Counted from the stretch's first letter, positions 45,746 to 55,397 are shown. The stretch: DNA of 64,000 bases from Clostridium sp. 1001275B_160808_H3 (GCF_015550425.1 NZ_JADNAT010000008.1:1-64000); one strand, 5' to 3'. Program-made: numbers and translations. Notes: generated by a model from the sequence alone, not told the origin.

Positions 45746-46015
45746 AACTCCGCCCAATAGGACGAAGATTATTCGCTATACCACCTAAGGTTAGAAGTTC
45801 CCCATAAATAAATATGAAAAACTATTTGAATTCGAGTACAAACATACTCTATCCCTTAACGCAGGATAACGTGAAAAACTTAATCAGTAATTATAAACCT
45901 TTCAGCCTCAAACTCCTAGGTGATTTTCCTTAATATTCTCTATGACTTTTCACCAACCAGTCACTCTCTTAAAGTATCCAACTAAGTACTTTTCCTAATC
46001 ACAGTCTTTAACTAA
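45746..46015 (-). promoter_or_regulatory. T-box leader (Ile) of ileS
   Basis: On the minus strand, Stem I includes GAGAGTGACTGG and TTGGTGAAAAGTCA, with specifier ATC in GAAAATCACCTAGGAG (codon 45922-45924). The T-box TTAGGTGGTATAGCGAA lies near 45774-45790, and a GC-rich terminator CTTCGTCC-TATT-GGGCGGAG with a T run ends at ~45741. The remainder of the gap (45572-45740) is AT-rich and without features. Confidence 0.93.
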
Positions 46016-46199
46016 TTATAATGAAATAATATTAATACATCATTATATTAATAATAACTATATTCTACTACAAAGTAAAATAATATAAAAGATTATATTT
46101 AAGAATATTTAAGAATATTTAAATATATTTTTGGCAAAATATATTTATAATGTGTATTATTAATACTAAAAATTAACTAATAATTTTTATCAATTAGTA

Positions 46200-46228
46200 T
46201 TGACTTTCTTTATTGCTAAATATATAAT
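46200..46228 (+). promoter_or_regulatory. Consensus promoter of the BFD-like gene
   Basis: TTGACT (46200-46205), 17-bp spacer, TATAAT (46223-46228), 85 bp ahead of the ATG. The long 5' UTR is AT-rich. No Fur box was recognised. Confidence 0.8.
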
Positions 46229-46312
46229 ATAAACATAAAGAATAAACATTAAATTTATTTTTTATCCCCTTTATTTTCCTTAGTCGATTTCTTAATATAG
46301 GAGGAAAACTAA

Positions 46313-46531
46313 ATGGAAAATAACTTAAACGAACAAGTCCTTGATAAGATTACTAAAGTTTGTACTTGCAAGGCAATACCAAGATCCAAAATTAAAGATG
46401 CAATCAAAGCCGGAGCCCACACTGTAGCAGAAGTTTCTAAGGCAACAGGAGCTTGTACAGGTGGATGCAGAGGCTACAGATGTACCCCTACAATCCAAAA
46501 TTTGATTGATAAACATCTGGAAAATAACTAA
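46313..46531 (+). CDS. BFD-like [2Fe-2S]-binding protein
   Basis: 72-aa protein of the bacterioferritin-associated ferredoxin type. Four cysteines bind a [2Fe-2S] cluster: C18 and C20 (VCTCK) and the C-terminal CTGGCRGYRC group, with a helix-turn-helix-like fold between. Stand-alone clostridial copies may shuttle electrons or sense iron; the partner is not known. TAGGAGG precedes ATG. Immediately after the stop, a C-rich 3' UTR and a strong terminator follow. Confidence 0.9.
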   Translation: MENNLNEQVLDKITKVCTCKAIPRSKIKDAIKAGAHTVAEVSKATGACTGGCRGYRCTPTIQNLIDKHLENN

Positions 46532-46610
46532 TATAGTTCCCCCAAACTATATTAGCATATAGATTATATCTCCCCTAAAACCACCTGTTATGGAAACAGG
46601 TGGTTTTTTT
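46528..46610 (+). ncRNA. C-rich 3' UTR hairpin and terminator (possible 3'-derived small RNA)
   Basis: The stem CTAATATAGTT (46528-46538) / (46545-46555) carries an exposed CCCCCA loop. Downstream comes an open TCTCCCCTAAAACCA stretch, then the terminator AACCACCTGTT (46579-46589) / (46595-46605) with a T run. The loop motif (TTCCCCCAAA) and CCCCTAAAACCA recur in the candidate RNA at 26440-26530. The stop codon overlaps the first stem. Whether a separate small RNA is released by processing is unknown. Confidence 0.5.
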
Positions 46611-46612
46611 AT

Positions 46613-46795
46613 TTAAAAGATTCTGATGGATAATCCAAAATTTTTAAATGTATCTTTTGTCATATCAATATGTTCTAAATCCTTATTTTCAACCTTATCT
46701 TTTGTTATACTTTCACAAGTTAATTCATCAATTTTATTCTCCACGTATCTTCTAATTCTTCTTGGAGTTGGTATAACAATCGCCTTAAATATCAT
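46613..46795 (-). CDS. Small uncharacterised protein (60 aa)
   Basis: Not recognised. Start ATG 46795 is chosen over 46861 because GGGGAG precedes it and the upstream extension is Lys/Tyr rich without a site. The sequence MIFKAIVIPTPRRIRRYVENKIDEL is basic and amphipathic, followed by an acidic, variable tail. It is convergent with the BFD-like gene and follows the opp group's downstream gene direction. Confidence 0.5.
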   Translation of the reverse strand: MIFKAIVIPTPRRIRRYVENKIDELTCESITKDKVENKDLEHIDMTKDTFKNFGLSIRIF

Positions 46796-46867
46796 ATATA
46801 TCTCCCCAAATAATTGCTTTATACTATAATTATATTTACATTTATATTTAATATTCATCAAAATAAA

Positions 46868-46906
46868 TAAAATCCCAAACTCCTTAAAGAATGGGATTTA
46901 TAATTA
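46868..46906 (-). terminator. Terminator of the 120-aa membrane gene
   Basis: AAATCCCA (46870-46877 region) pairs with TGGGATTT (46889-46897) around a loop, with TTTTATTTATTTTG following on the minus strand. It closes the opp transcription unit. Confidence 0.65.
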
Positions 46907-46924
46907 AATTTAACACAAAATAAT

Positions 46925-47287
46925 TCAGTTCATTATGCTAGAATTCACTATAATCCAATCTATAATTCCTCCATACAAAATGATAATTAAACTAACTGTT
47001 ATTAAAACTATTTTATATGAAAATACTCTATACCTTTTTTTCCACTGGTCAATAAATAATAATTCCTTCTCATCTCTTTTCTTTAGTATTAAAAGGGCCC
47101 CCAAAATCATTCCTAATGGTCCAATTATAAGCAATGCACTTCTTACAATATTTAATGACTGTTGCCAATTAAACTTTGATATTAATAAAGAAATTACCCC
47201 CAAACCAAAAATAATTGCTAAAGATATAAAACTTCCAACAAGCACGCATTTAGCAAAATCATTTATTATTCCATTCAAACTTTTCAT
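46925..47287 (-). CDS. Uncharacterised membrane protein (120 aa)
   Basis: Not recognised. It has about three hydrophobic segments (~13-35, ~48-67 and ~91-115) and a basic loop (KKRDEKELLFIDQWKKRYR). It starts 22 bp after oppF on the same strand and is followed by the unit's terminator, so it belongs to the opp operon. A role in peptide transport is possible only by association. Confidence 0.65.
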   Translation of the reverse strand: MKSLNGIINDFAKCVLVGSFISLAIIFGLGVISLLISKFNWQQSLNIVRSALLIIGPLGMILGALLILKKRDEKELLFIDQWKKRYRVFSYKIVLITVSLIIILYGGIIDWIIVNSSIMN

Positions 47288-47309
47288 GTGTTTATCTCCT
47301 AAAATTTAA

Positions 47310-48275
47310 TTAATATAAATGACAAGCGACAAAATGCCCTTTCTCTACTTCTTTAAATTCCGGGTATTCATTTTTACATATATCCATACATTTGCTACAT
47401 CTACCTTGGAACTTACATCCTTTTGGAGTATTAATTGGGCTAGGAACATCTCCATCTAACATAATTCTTTCCCTATTTTCTTCTATATCAGGATCTGCTA
47501 TTGGAATTGCTGACATTAAGGCTTCTGTATATGGATGTTTAGCATTATTAAATAATTCTTCCGATTCAGCCAATTCAACCATACTACCTAAGTACATAAC
47601 TGCTACTCTATCTGAAATATGCTTGACCATAGATAGATCATGGGCAATAAATAAATATGTTAATCCTAATTCCTTCTGTAAATTAATTAATAAGTTAGCA
47701 ATTTGTGCTTGAATTGATACATCTAGAGCAGAAATAGGTTCATCACATAAAATGAATTTAGGTTCAACAGCTAAAGCTCTAGCTATACCTATTCTCTGTC
47801 TTTGTCCACCCGAAAACTCATGTACAAATCTATTTGCATGCTCTTTGTTTAATCCTACATACTCTAATAGTTCATAAACCCTTTTATCCCTATCCTCTTT
47901 TGATTTAGCTATACCATGAATATCTATTCCTTCTGATATTATATCAGCAACAGTCATTCTTGGATTTAACGATGCATAAGGATCTTGAAATATAATTTGA
48001 ACTTCCTTATTAAATTGTTTTTTTTCTTTACCTTTTAATTCATCTATTGATTTACCCCTATAAAGAACTTCCCCAGAAGTTTTATTATACAATCCTATAG
48101 CAGTTCTTCCACAAGTTGTCTTTCCGCATCCTGACTCTCCAACTAATCCTAAAGTCTCTCCTTCTTTTATGGCAAATGAAACATCATCTACTGCTTTTAA
48201 AATATCTTTATTCCCAATTTTAAAATACTTTTTTAAGTTTTTTACTTCTAAAATTATATTTGATTCATTAGCCAT
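47310..48275 (-). CDS. oppF: Oligopeptide ABC transporter ATP-binding protein OppF
   Basis: ~321-aa ATPase subunit on the cytoplasmic face. Walker A GESGCGKTT, the Q-loop (IFQDPYASLNPR), signature SGGQRQR, Walker B FILCDEP and the C-terminal oligopeptide-transporter domain with a Cys cluster (CKFQGRCSKCMDIC) are all visible. I place the start at ATG 48275 because AGGAGG is then correctly spaced. The upstream TTG at 48293 would place the ribosome site inside the gene. It overlaps the end of oppD by 8 nt. Confidence 0.95.
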   Translation of the reverse strand: MANESNIILEVKNLKKYFKIGNKDILKAVDDVSFAIKEGETLGLVGESGCGKTTCGRTAIGLYNKTSGEVLYRGKSIDELKGKEKKQFNKEVQIIFQDPYASLNPRMTVADIISEGIDIHGIAKSKEDRDKRVYELLEYVGLNKEHANRFVHEFSGGQRQRIGIARALAVEPKFILCDEPISALDVSIQAQIANLLINLQKELGLTYLFIAHDLSMVKHISDRVAVMYLGSMVELAESEELFNNAKHPYTEALMSAIPIADPDIEENRERIMLDGDVPSPINTPKGCKFQGRCSKCMDICKNEYPEFKEVEKGHFVACHLY

Positions 48276-49314
48276 TTCTTCTTTCCTCCTCAATTTTCTT
48301 TAAAATTTCCTCAGGAATCTCTTCACTGTATAACCAGCATTTAGCCTTATGTGTATTTCCAAATGAATACTCCTTTGGTTCCATTTCTAAGCATATATTC
48401 ATACAATATTTACAACGAGCTGCAAATGCGCATCCTTCTGGTGGTGCAATTAAATCAGGGGGTGTTCCTTTTATTGTGTCTAGTAACTGCTTCCCTTTCC
48501 ATCCAAGCTTAGGAACTGAGTTTAAAAGTGCCCAAGTATATGGATGTTTAGGCTCATAGAATATCTCTCTCTTTTCTCCCTGTTCTATAATTTGTCCAGC
48601 ATACATTACAGCAATTTTATCTGCCATTCCCGCAACTACTCCAAAATCATGAGTTATTAATATTACCGCTGTATTAAGCTTATCTTTTAATTCATTAATA
48701 AGTTCAAGTATTTGTGCCTGAATTGTAACATCAAGAGCTGTTGTAGGCTCATCTGCTATTAAAATTTTAGGATTACAAGCAACTGCTATTGCAATCATAA
48801 CCCTTTGTCTCATTCCACCTGAAAATTCGTGTGGATACTGATCAACTCTCTTTTCAGCATTTGGTATTCCTACAGATTCAAGTATCTTTATAGCTTCTTC
48901 TCGTGCAGACTTTTTATCCATATTTCTATGTGCTACTAAATTCTCTATTATTTGCTTACCAACCTTCATAGTTGGATTAAGAGACGTTAATGCGTCTTGG
49001 AATATCATTGCACATTCGCCACCTCTGAACTCTCTAACCTTCTTTTTATCATAAGTTAATATATCTTCTCCATTATAAAATATCTTACTGTCTGCTTTAA
49101 TTTCTCCCTGTGGAGCTTGTATTAATGCCATAATTGATCTAGCTGTAACGCTTTTTCCGCATCCCGATTCTCCTACTATAGCTAATACCTCGCCTCTATC
49201 AACCTCAAAAGACACCCCTCTAACAGATTGTACCTCTCCTGCATAAGTATGATAAGATACTCTTAGATTTTTAACATCTAGAATTGATTCATTTATTTTC
49301 ACTAACTTTTCCAT
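48268..49314 (-). CDS. oppD: Oligopeptide ABC transporter ATP-binding protein OppD
   Basis: 348-aa ATPase subunit. Walker A GESGCGKSV, MIFQDALTSLNP Q-loop, SGGMRQR signature, LIADEPTTALDV Walker B and H-loop ITHDFGVV are intact, as is the C-terminal Cys-rich domain (CAFAARCKYCMNIC). A GGAGG site precedes ATG 49314. It lies between oppC and oppF with minimal spacing. Confidence 0.95.
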   Translation of the reverse strand: MEKLVKINESILDVKNLRVSYHTYAGEVQSVRGVSFEVDRGEVLAIVGESGCGKSVTARSIMALIQAPQGEIKADSKIFYNGEDILTYDKKKVREFRGGECAMIFQDALTSLNPTMKVGKQIIENLVAHRNMDKKSAREEAIKILESVGIPNAEKRVDQYPHEFSGGMRQRVMIAIAVACNPKILIADEPTTALDVTIQAQILELINELKDKLNTAVILITHDFGVVAGMADKIAVMYAGQIIEQGEKREIFYEPKHPYTWALLNSVPKLGWKGKQLLDTIKGTPPDLIAPPEGCAFAARCKYCMNICLEMEPKEYSFGNTHKAKCWLYSEEIPEEILKKIEEERRNG

Positions 49315-49328
49315 ACCTTATATACCTC

Positions 49329-50252
49329 CTATTGTCTTAATTTTGGATCTAGAGCATCTCTTAAGCCATCACCTAAAACGTTAAATGATAATATTAATAA
49401 ACATAAAACTATCGTAGGGAATAGCAATTGATAAGGATAAAATGCCATGGCTTGTTGTCCTGCTGATAATAACGAACCTAAACTAAATACTGGAATATTT
49501 AATCCTAAGCCTAAAAATGACAATATTGTTTCAGAAACTATTACACTTGGAATTGTTGATGCAACATCTAATATTATTAATCCAATTGTGTTAGGTAATA
49601 AATGCTTTAAAATTATTCTCATTGGAGATGCACCTAAAGCTTCCGCTGCTAAAACATATTCACTTTCTCTTAATTGAAGAATTTGTCCCCGTATCATTCT
49701 TGCTGTACCAGTCCATGCTGTTAAACACAAAGCTAACATTAACTGAAAATATCCATTTCCTAAAACAACTAAAATCAGTAAGGTAATTATTAAGTATGGA
49801 ATACTATTTAATACTTCAACTATTCTCATCATTATTTCATCTACTATTCCACCTAAATATGCAGCTATGCCTCCATATAAACATCCAACTACTATATCTA
49901 TTACAGTAGCAATCAATGCTACGCTTATTGATATTCTTGTTCCTATCCACACTCTTGTAAATAAATCTCTTCCCATAGCATCTGTTCCCCACCAGAACTC
50001 ACTACTAGGAGATAAATTCTTTTTTTCTGTTACAACAGTTTGATAATCCATATTTCTTATTATTGGAGCAAAAATTGCCATTAGCACAATAGCAACTAAT
50101 ACAAATAAGGCACCCATAGCAACTGGATTCTTTTTAAGCCTTCTCCAAGCATCTTGCCAATAACTAATATTGGGCCTTACAACTAAATCGCCATCTAATG
50201 TAGATGAGTCTACAAGTTCAAATCTTTTATCTTTTACCTCTAATTTATTCAT
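49329..50252 (-). CDS. oppC: Oligopeptide ABC transporter permease OppC
   Basis: 307-aa permease with six membrane helices. The N-terminal region includes NPVAMGALFVLVAIVLMAIF, and the cytoplasmic EAA-type loop AAEALGASPMRIILKHLLPN marks contact with the ATPases. It follows oppB by 16 bp and precedes oppD by 14 bp. Partner of OppB in the channel. Confidence 0.95.
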   Translation of the reverse strand: MNKLEVKDKRFELVDSSTLDGDLVVRPNISYWQDAWRRLKKNPVAMGALFVLVAIVLMAIFAPIIRNMDYQTVVTEKKNLSPSSEFWWGTDAMGRDLFTRVWIGTRISISVALIATVIDIVVGCLYGGIAAYLGGIVDEIMMRIVEVLNSIPYLIITLLILVVLGNGYFQLMLALCLTAWTGTARMIRGQILQLRESEYVLAAEALGASPMRIILKHLLPNTIGLIILDVASTIPSVIVSETILSFLGLGLNIPVFSLGSLLSAGQQAMAFYPYQLLFPTIVLCLLILSFNVLGDGLRDALDPKLRQ

Positions 50253-50268
50253 AAAGTTACACTCCTAT

Positions 50269-51222
50269 CTACTTAACTAATCTTATACGCGGATCTACAA
50301 CTGTATAAAGTATGTCAGTTATAAATATTGCTATAAGATAAATTAATGCATACAATAATGTTAATCCCATAAGTATTGGAATGTCTCTATCATTTGCTGC
50401 TTGAATAAAATATTGTCCTGCTCCTGGAATAGCGAAAACCCTTTCTATAAAGAAAGATCCAGAAATTACTCCTGATATCGCTACTGGTAATACTGTAATT
50501 ATTGGAATAAATGAATTTCTAAGAACGTGCCTTCTAACTATCTCCACTTCTGATAATCCTTTTGATCTAGCTGTAAGTGTATAATCTTGATTTATACTAT
50601 CCAACATGCTTGTCTTCATCAATCTTGCATAATAAGCTAAATATGTTCCTGCACCCGCTAATGTAGGTAAAAGTGTGTACTTCCACCCTCCAAGCCAAAT
50701 ATCTGTCCCCTTCGGCCATCCTATTATAGGTAAATTTAATAATGGACCCTTTGCTAAGTACTTTTGTAATAATAGTGATAATACTAGCGAAGGCACTGAA
50801 GCAAGTAGCATTACTCCTACTAAAATTACATAATCAATGATTTTACCTCTATTCATTGCAGCAACTATTCCTAAAAGAATACCTAGTGTTACTCCAACTG
50901 CTATCTGTTGTATTCCAAGCCTTGATGATACTGGCATCTTATTTTTAACTATGCTTGAAAGTGTATCACCTGCATGTACTAAAGACTCACCAAATTCACC
51001 CTTTACAATATAATTTTTTATTGTTATAAAATACCTCTCTACTACAGGCTTATCATAACCATACTTAGCTATAACAATTTGTTTTGTTTGCTCTGGCAAC
51101 TTTTGAATCTTCTTATCTATAGCTGTTCCTGGAATTGCAGCTAAAAGAAAAAAAGTAGCTGTTCCAATTAAATAAAGTGTAATAACCATTTCAAAAAATC
51201 TTCTTACAACATACTTTGCCAT
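50269..51222 (-). CDS. oppB: Oligopeptide ABC transporter permease OppB
   Basis: 317-aa permease of the DppB/OppB type. The N-terminal domain AKYVVRRFFEMVITLYLIG and the EAA loop TARSKGLSEVEIVRRHVLRN are typical. It is second in the operon; a strong hairpin at 51249-51276 separates it from oppA. Confidence 0.95.
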   Translation of the reverse strand: MAKYVVRRFFEMVITLYLIGTATFFLLAAIPGTAIDKKIQKLPEQTKQIVIAKYGYDKPVVERYFITIKNYIVKGEFGESLVHAGDTLSSIVKNKMPVSSRLGIQQIAVGVTLGILLGIVAAMNRGKIIDYVILVGVMLLASVPSLVLSLLLQKYLAKGPLLNLPIIGWPKGTDIWLGGWKYTLLPTLAGAGTYLAYYARLMKTSMLDSINQDYTLTARSKGLSEVEIVRRHVLRNSFIPIITVLPVAISGVISGSFFIERVFAIPGAGQYFIQAANDRDIPILMGLTLLYALIYLIAIFITDILYTVVDPRIRLVK

Positions 51223-51248
51223 ATTCCCACCCTTTCTATATTGAATTA

Positions 51249-51276
51249 ATGCACATCAACAATAGTTGATGTGCAT
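51249..51276 (-). terminator. Intercistronic hairpin between oppA and oppB
   Basis: The stem ATGCACATCAAC (51249-51260) with GTTGATGTGCAT (51265-51276) has no T run. It probably acts as an RNA-stabilising or partial-termination hairpin that raises oppA over the membrane subunits. Confidence 0.6.
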
Positions 51277-51303
51277 CCTACTAATTTTATATGATAACTT
51301 TAA

Positions 51304-53016
51304 TTAGTTTTTCCCTTGTATATATGCATGTTTAAATTCATACACTGCACCAAATGAAGTAAATTGAATGCTCTTAACATAGTTTTGATAGAATGTATAT
51401 TTATCAGTATAGTAGAACGGTGACATAACAACATCTTCATTAACTAATTTATTTTCTAGCTTTTTATAAATGTCTGTTACTTTAGCTTGATCTGTTTCTT
51501 TATATACAGACGCTAATAATTCATCATATTCAGTATTAGCATAACCAGTATGATTATTTCCACCATTTGATACCCATATATCTAAGAAAGTCATTGGATC
51601 ATTATAATCTGCTGACCATCCAGCCATTGTAAAATCATATTCTAACTTTTCTAATATATCATTATACAATCCCCAGTCACCTTGAGTTTCAACATTAATC
51701 TTAATTCCTAAATTTCCATTAATTTGTTGTGCCATCCATTCAGCTCTTTGTTTTTGTAATTCTGAACTTCCTTGAGATAAATAAGTTAATTCATATTGAC
51801 TTAAATCATCTGTTTGAAGTCCTAATTCTTTTAATCCTTCTTTAAATAGTTCTTGAAGTTTTTCCTTATTATTTACATAAGTCTTTGCATCACTTTCTAA
51901 AGGTCCTTCTACTTTATCTCTATATTTTTCATCTCCGACATTTATAGCTGTTGGAATTACTCCATATGCTGATTGATATCTACCAACTAAATCTTTTGTA
52001 TAAACATCTCTATCCACAGCTAGTCCAATAGCTTTTCTTATTTTAGCATTTTTTAATATTCCATTAGCTGATTCACTCTTTTGATTGAAATATAAATAAA
52101 ATGATCCTGGATCCGATCCTGTTAGCTTTTGGAATTCACCTGCATCAGCTCTTTCAGTCCATTTGTCTATATAATCTGTTTGAGCTCCTGATATATCTAA
52201 TTCTTGTGCTTCAAATAATTGAGCTTGAGTAGCAAATTCTTTAATATTTGTCATGTTAACCTTTTGAAGATGTACATTATCTGCATCCCAGTAGGTATCA
52301 TTTTTTACTAATACCATTGAATTTCCATTGTCCCAGCTTTCTACTTTAAAAGGTCCATTATATACTCTATCTGCAATATTGCTAGCATATTGGTCACCTA
52401 ATTTTTCTATAATATCTAATCTAATTGGATGGAATACTGCATAGGATACCTTTGATACAAAGTAAGGTACTGAATGTTTTAACTTAAATTCTAAGGTATA
52501 ATCATCAGTAGCTTTTATTCCTACAGAATCTAGTGAACCTTTACCTGTATTGTATTCTTCTGCTCCTTCTATATCATAAGCTAAGAAAGAGTAAGCAAAA
52601 CCATTATCTGGATTTAATATTCTTTTGAAAGAATCAACATAGTGTTTTGCCACTACAGGTTCTCCATCCGACCAATTCATTTTTCTTAAATGGAATGTCC
52701 ATGTTAATCCATCCTCTGATGCTTCCCATTTTTCTGCCCCAGCTGGTACTATTTCATCGCCTTTTCCACTATTTTCAATTCTTACTAATCCTTCTTCTAC
52801 TGCACTAAGAATAGATGAGCTTTGATTATCTGTACAATCATTTGCATCTAATGTAACCACCTCAAAATAAATAGTATTTAGAACTTGTTCACTATCCATT
52901 TGTACACTACCAGACTCTCCATTCTGTGATTGTTCAGGACCCTTGTTTCCACAACCTCCAAGTACCATCATGCAAGTTAAGCCTATCGCTAGTAAAGAAA
53001 TAAACCTTTTTTTCAT
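51304..53016 (-). CDS. oppA: Oligopeptide-binding lipoprotein OppA
   Basis: ~570-aa extracellular peptide-binding protein (SBP_bac_5 family) anchored by a lipobox (VLGGC, Cys ~22). The start is ATG 53016, chosen because the GGGGG site lies just upstream and the protein then begins with MKKRFISLLAIG. Family segments include LNTIYFEVVTLDANDC, LRKMNWSDGEPVVA and GWSADYNDPMTFLD. It is the first gene of the operon, separated from oppB by a hairpin that may let oppA be made in excess. The 356-bp gap upstream (53017-53372) is AT-rich and shows no riboswitch. Confidence 0.95.
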   Translation of the reverse strand: MKKRFISLLAIGLTCMMVLGGCGNKGPEQSQNGESGSVQMDSEQVLNTIYFEVVTLDANDCTDNQSSSILSAVEEGLVRIENSGKGDEIVPAGAEKWEASEDGLTWTFHLRKMNWSDGEPVVAKHYVDSFKRILNPDNGFAYSFLAYDIEGAEEYNTGKGSLDSVGIKATDDYTLEFKLKHSVPYFVSKVSYAVFHPIRLDIIEKLGDQYASNIADRVYNGPFKVESWDNGNSMVLVKNDTYWDADNVHLQKVNMTNIKEFATQAQLFEAQELDISGAQTDYIDKWTERADAGEFQKLTGSDPGSFYLYFNQKSESANGILKNAKIRKAIGLAVDRDVYTKDLVGRYQSAYGVIPTAINVGDEKYRDKVEGPLESDAKTYVNNKEKLQELFKEGLKELGLQTDDLSQYELTYLSQGSSELQKQRAEWMAQQINGNLGIKINVETQGDWGLYNDILEKLEYDFTMAGWSADYNDPMTFLDIWVSNGGNNHTGYANTEYDELLASVYKETDQAKVTDIYKKLENKLVNEDVVMSPFYYTDKYTFYQNYVKSIQFTSFGAVYEFKHAYIQGKN

Positions 53017-53372
53017 AATTTGCCCCCTTTTTATTATTAGTATAATAAATATGCACATTAATATATTTATCTATTCAAAATAGATATAAACAAATTCTAT
53101 TTAATTGAATAAATAGTTAAATATATACATTATTACATTTTATTACATTTAGTTTATTGTTAATATTATAGCACTTATTTTATTAAAGTCAATTTATTTA
53201 CACATTATTTTTTAATAATTTATTTATATTTTATTGATTTATTTTTCAGTTTTACATATTTATTATTAAATACAAATAATTTTATTATTAACCTATATTA
53301 TTCAAGTTTAATATTTATTTTGTTATAGTTATGATATAATCTTATAAGATTAATTTAGGAAGGAGCTATAAT

Positions 53373-54548
53373 ATGGCAAGTAAATTTTATTTACATAAAG
53401 GAAAAAATAAAAGAGCTGAGCAAGGAAGACCTTGGATATATGTTGATGAAATAAATGAATATGATGGCGATTATGAAAACGGTGATATAGTTGAGGTATA
53501 TAATCATAAAGGATTCTTTATTGGAAAAGGCTACATAAATGATAGAAGTAAAATAACTATAAGAATAATGACAAATGATATCAATGAAGAAATAGATTAT
53601 GATTTCTTTAAAAAGAGATTTGCTAATGCATTTGAATATAGAAAAACAGTTATAGATACCTCTTCTTGTAGATTTATATTTGGTGAAGCTGACTTTTTAC
53701 CTGGACTTACTGTTGATAAATTTGAAGATTACTATGTAATTCAAATTTCTACTTTAGGAATGGATAAGTATAGGAATCTAATAGTAAAAGTTCTAGTTGA
53801 AGAATATGGTGCTAAGGGAGTCTATGAAAGAAGTGATATTAAGACACGAGAAATTGAAGGACTTGAACAAACTAAAGGTTTCTTAACAGAACCTTTTGAT
53901 ACAAATATTCAAATAATAGAAAATGGAGTCAAATACATAGTTGATTTAGAAAATGGTCAAAAAACTGGATTCTTCTTAGATCAAAAAGAAAATAGAGCTG
54001 CTATGCATAGAGTATGTAAAGATAAGGATGTATTAGACTGTTTTACTCATACAGGTTCATTTGCCTTAAATGCTGGTATAGCTGGTGCTAAATCAGTTCT
54101 TGGTATAGATGTATCCCAACATGCTATTGATTGTGCAAGAAGAAATGCTGAACTTAACAACTTACAAGATATAGTTAAATTCGAATGTCATAATGCATTT
54201 GATGTTCTTGGAGATTGGTCAAGAGAAGGTAAACAATTTGACGTTGTTATACTTGATCCACCAGCATTCACAAAGTCAAGAAATACTATCAAATCAGCAA
54301 TTAGAGGTTATAAAGAAATAAATCTTAGAGGCTTAAAAATGGTTAAGCCAGGCGGATACTTTGCTACTTGCTCTTGTTCACACTATATGAGTGAGGAGCA
54401 ATTAAAAAAGACAGTTCAAGAAGCTGCTCATGATGCTAGAAGAACATTAAGACAAGTAGAAATAAGAACCCAAAGTGCTGATCATCCAATTTTATGGAAT
54501 TCTGATGAATCATATTATTTAAAATTCTTTATTTTCCAAGTAGTCTAA
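53373..54548 (+). CDS. RlmI-type 23S rRNA (cytosine-C5) methyltransferase, PUA domain
   Basis: 391-aa SAM-dependent methyltransferase. A PUA RNA-binding domain (~1-75, KGKNKRAEQGRPWIYVDE) precedes a Rossmann domain with LDCFTHTGSFALNAG (motif I, ~228), LDPPAFTKSR and the catalytic CSCSHYMSEEQ. RlmI modifies cytosine in 23S rRNA; the exact site here is assumed from the family. AGGAGC precedes ATG 53373. Single gene with a terminator. Confidence 0.88.
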   Translation: MASKFYLHKGKNKRAEQGRPWIYVDEINEYDGDYENGDIVEVYNHKGFFIGKGYINDRSKITIRIMTNDINEEIDYDFFKKRFANAFEYRKTVIDTSSCRFIFGEADFLPGLTVDKFEDYYVIQISTLGMDKYRNLIVKVLVEEYGAKGVYERSDIKTREIEGLEQTKGFLTEPFDTNIQIIENGVKYIVDLENGQKTGFFLDQKENRAAMHRVCKDKDVLDCFTHTGSFALNAGIAGAKSVLGIDVSQHAIDCARRNAELNNLQDIVKFECHNAFDVLGDWSREGKQFDVVILDPPAFTKSRNTIKSAIRGYKEINLRGLKMVKPGGYFATCSCSHYMSEEQLKKTVQEAAHDARRTLRQVEIRTQSADHPILWNSDESYYLKFFIFQVV

Positions 54549-54576
54549 TACAATTAAATAAAAACTAATAAGAATA

Positions 54577-54611
54577 GTAAAAAGAGCTTCATAATATAAA
54601 GCTCTTTTTAC
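54577..54611 (+). terminator. Terminator of the rRNA methyltransferase gene
   Basis: Stem GTAAAAAGAGCTT (54577-54589) with AAGCTCTTTTTAC (54599-54611). Confidence 0.8.
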
Positions 54612-54693
54612 TATATCATTTTATTAATAAAGCACATTATAATATACATAATACATACTTTTAAAATCTATAGTGTCATTAAGGAGCATTTTT

Positions 54694-55151
54694 ATGAATA
54701 AACTAATTTATTATATTAAGAACCTAACCCTTTTAAATTCATTATTTTAGCATCAATAATATCATATCTTTCTACTATTCCATTCACTATTCTATCAATA
54801 TATAAAAATAAATCATATTCGCCTAATATAAGTATAAGCTTTATATTTATTATACTCTCTATATTTATAGTTCCAGTATTAGAATCAGGAATAATCTTAC
54901 TAATTGTTAATATAGTAAATAAATTTATTAAAAATAAATTTGCTATAACTATTATATCTTCAATTATTTTTAGTTGTAGACATTATTACTCACTCATATA
55001 TGTACTAGCTATTTCTATACCTTCTTTTATTTTTATTTATTCATATTTAATATATAAACCTAAGAATAGTAATTTAAAGCCAATAATAATTATGACATTA
55101 ATTCATATGCTTTATAATTTATATAATTTTATATTTAACTTTATATTTTAA
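54694..55151 (+). pseudogene. Frameshifted CPBP-like membrane protease remnant
   Basis: A start with AAGGAG and ATG (54694) opens MNKLIYYIK, then an in-frame stop follows within ~60 bp. Switching frame near 54720 restores a long reading frame to the stop at 55149. Its product is hydrophobic and resembles the CPBP (Abi) family: PVLESGIIL stands where the family has EExxxR, and later FSCRHYYSL and LIHMLYN resemble the conserved His helices. The changed Glu-Glu motif and the frameshift suggest a dead gene. It is the only gene remnant in the 849-bp gap. Frame and family assignments are from eye translation. Confidence 0.6.
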
Positions 55152-55397
55152 AATATTATTTATAATATTTTTCTGTTCTAATTATCAATTTACATAATTA
55201 ATACTATTAGTATATAACATCTAAAATAAATAGTATTTTTGACTTTTTTGAAAAATAATATATAATTTATTCTAGGTAAATATTTCTATATAAGTATTAT
55301 TTTAATAAATATATGTATTTTATTTATCTATTATATCCACGGCAATAATAATATGAATATTTTATATGGATTTTAAGTTTTGAAAGAAGGTTTTAAG

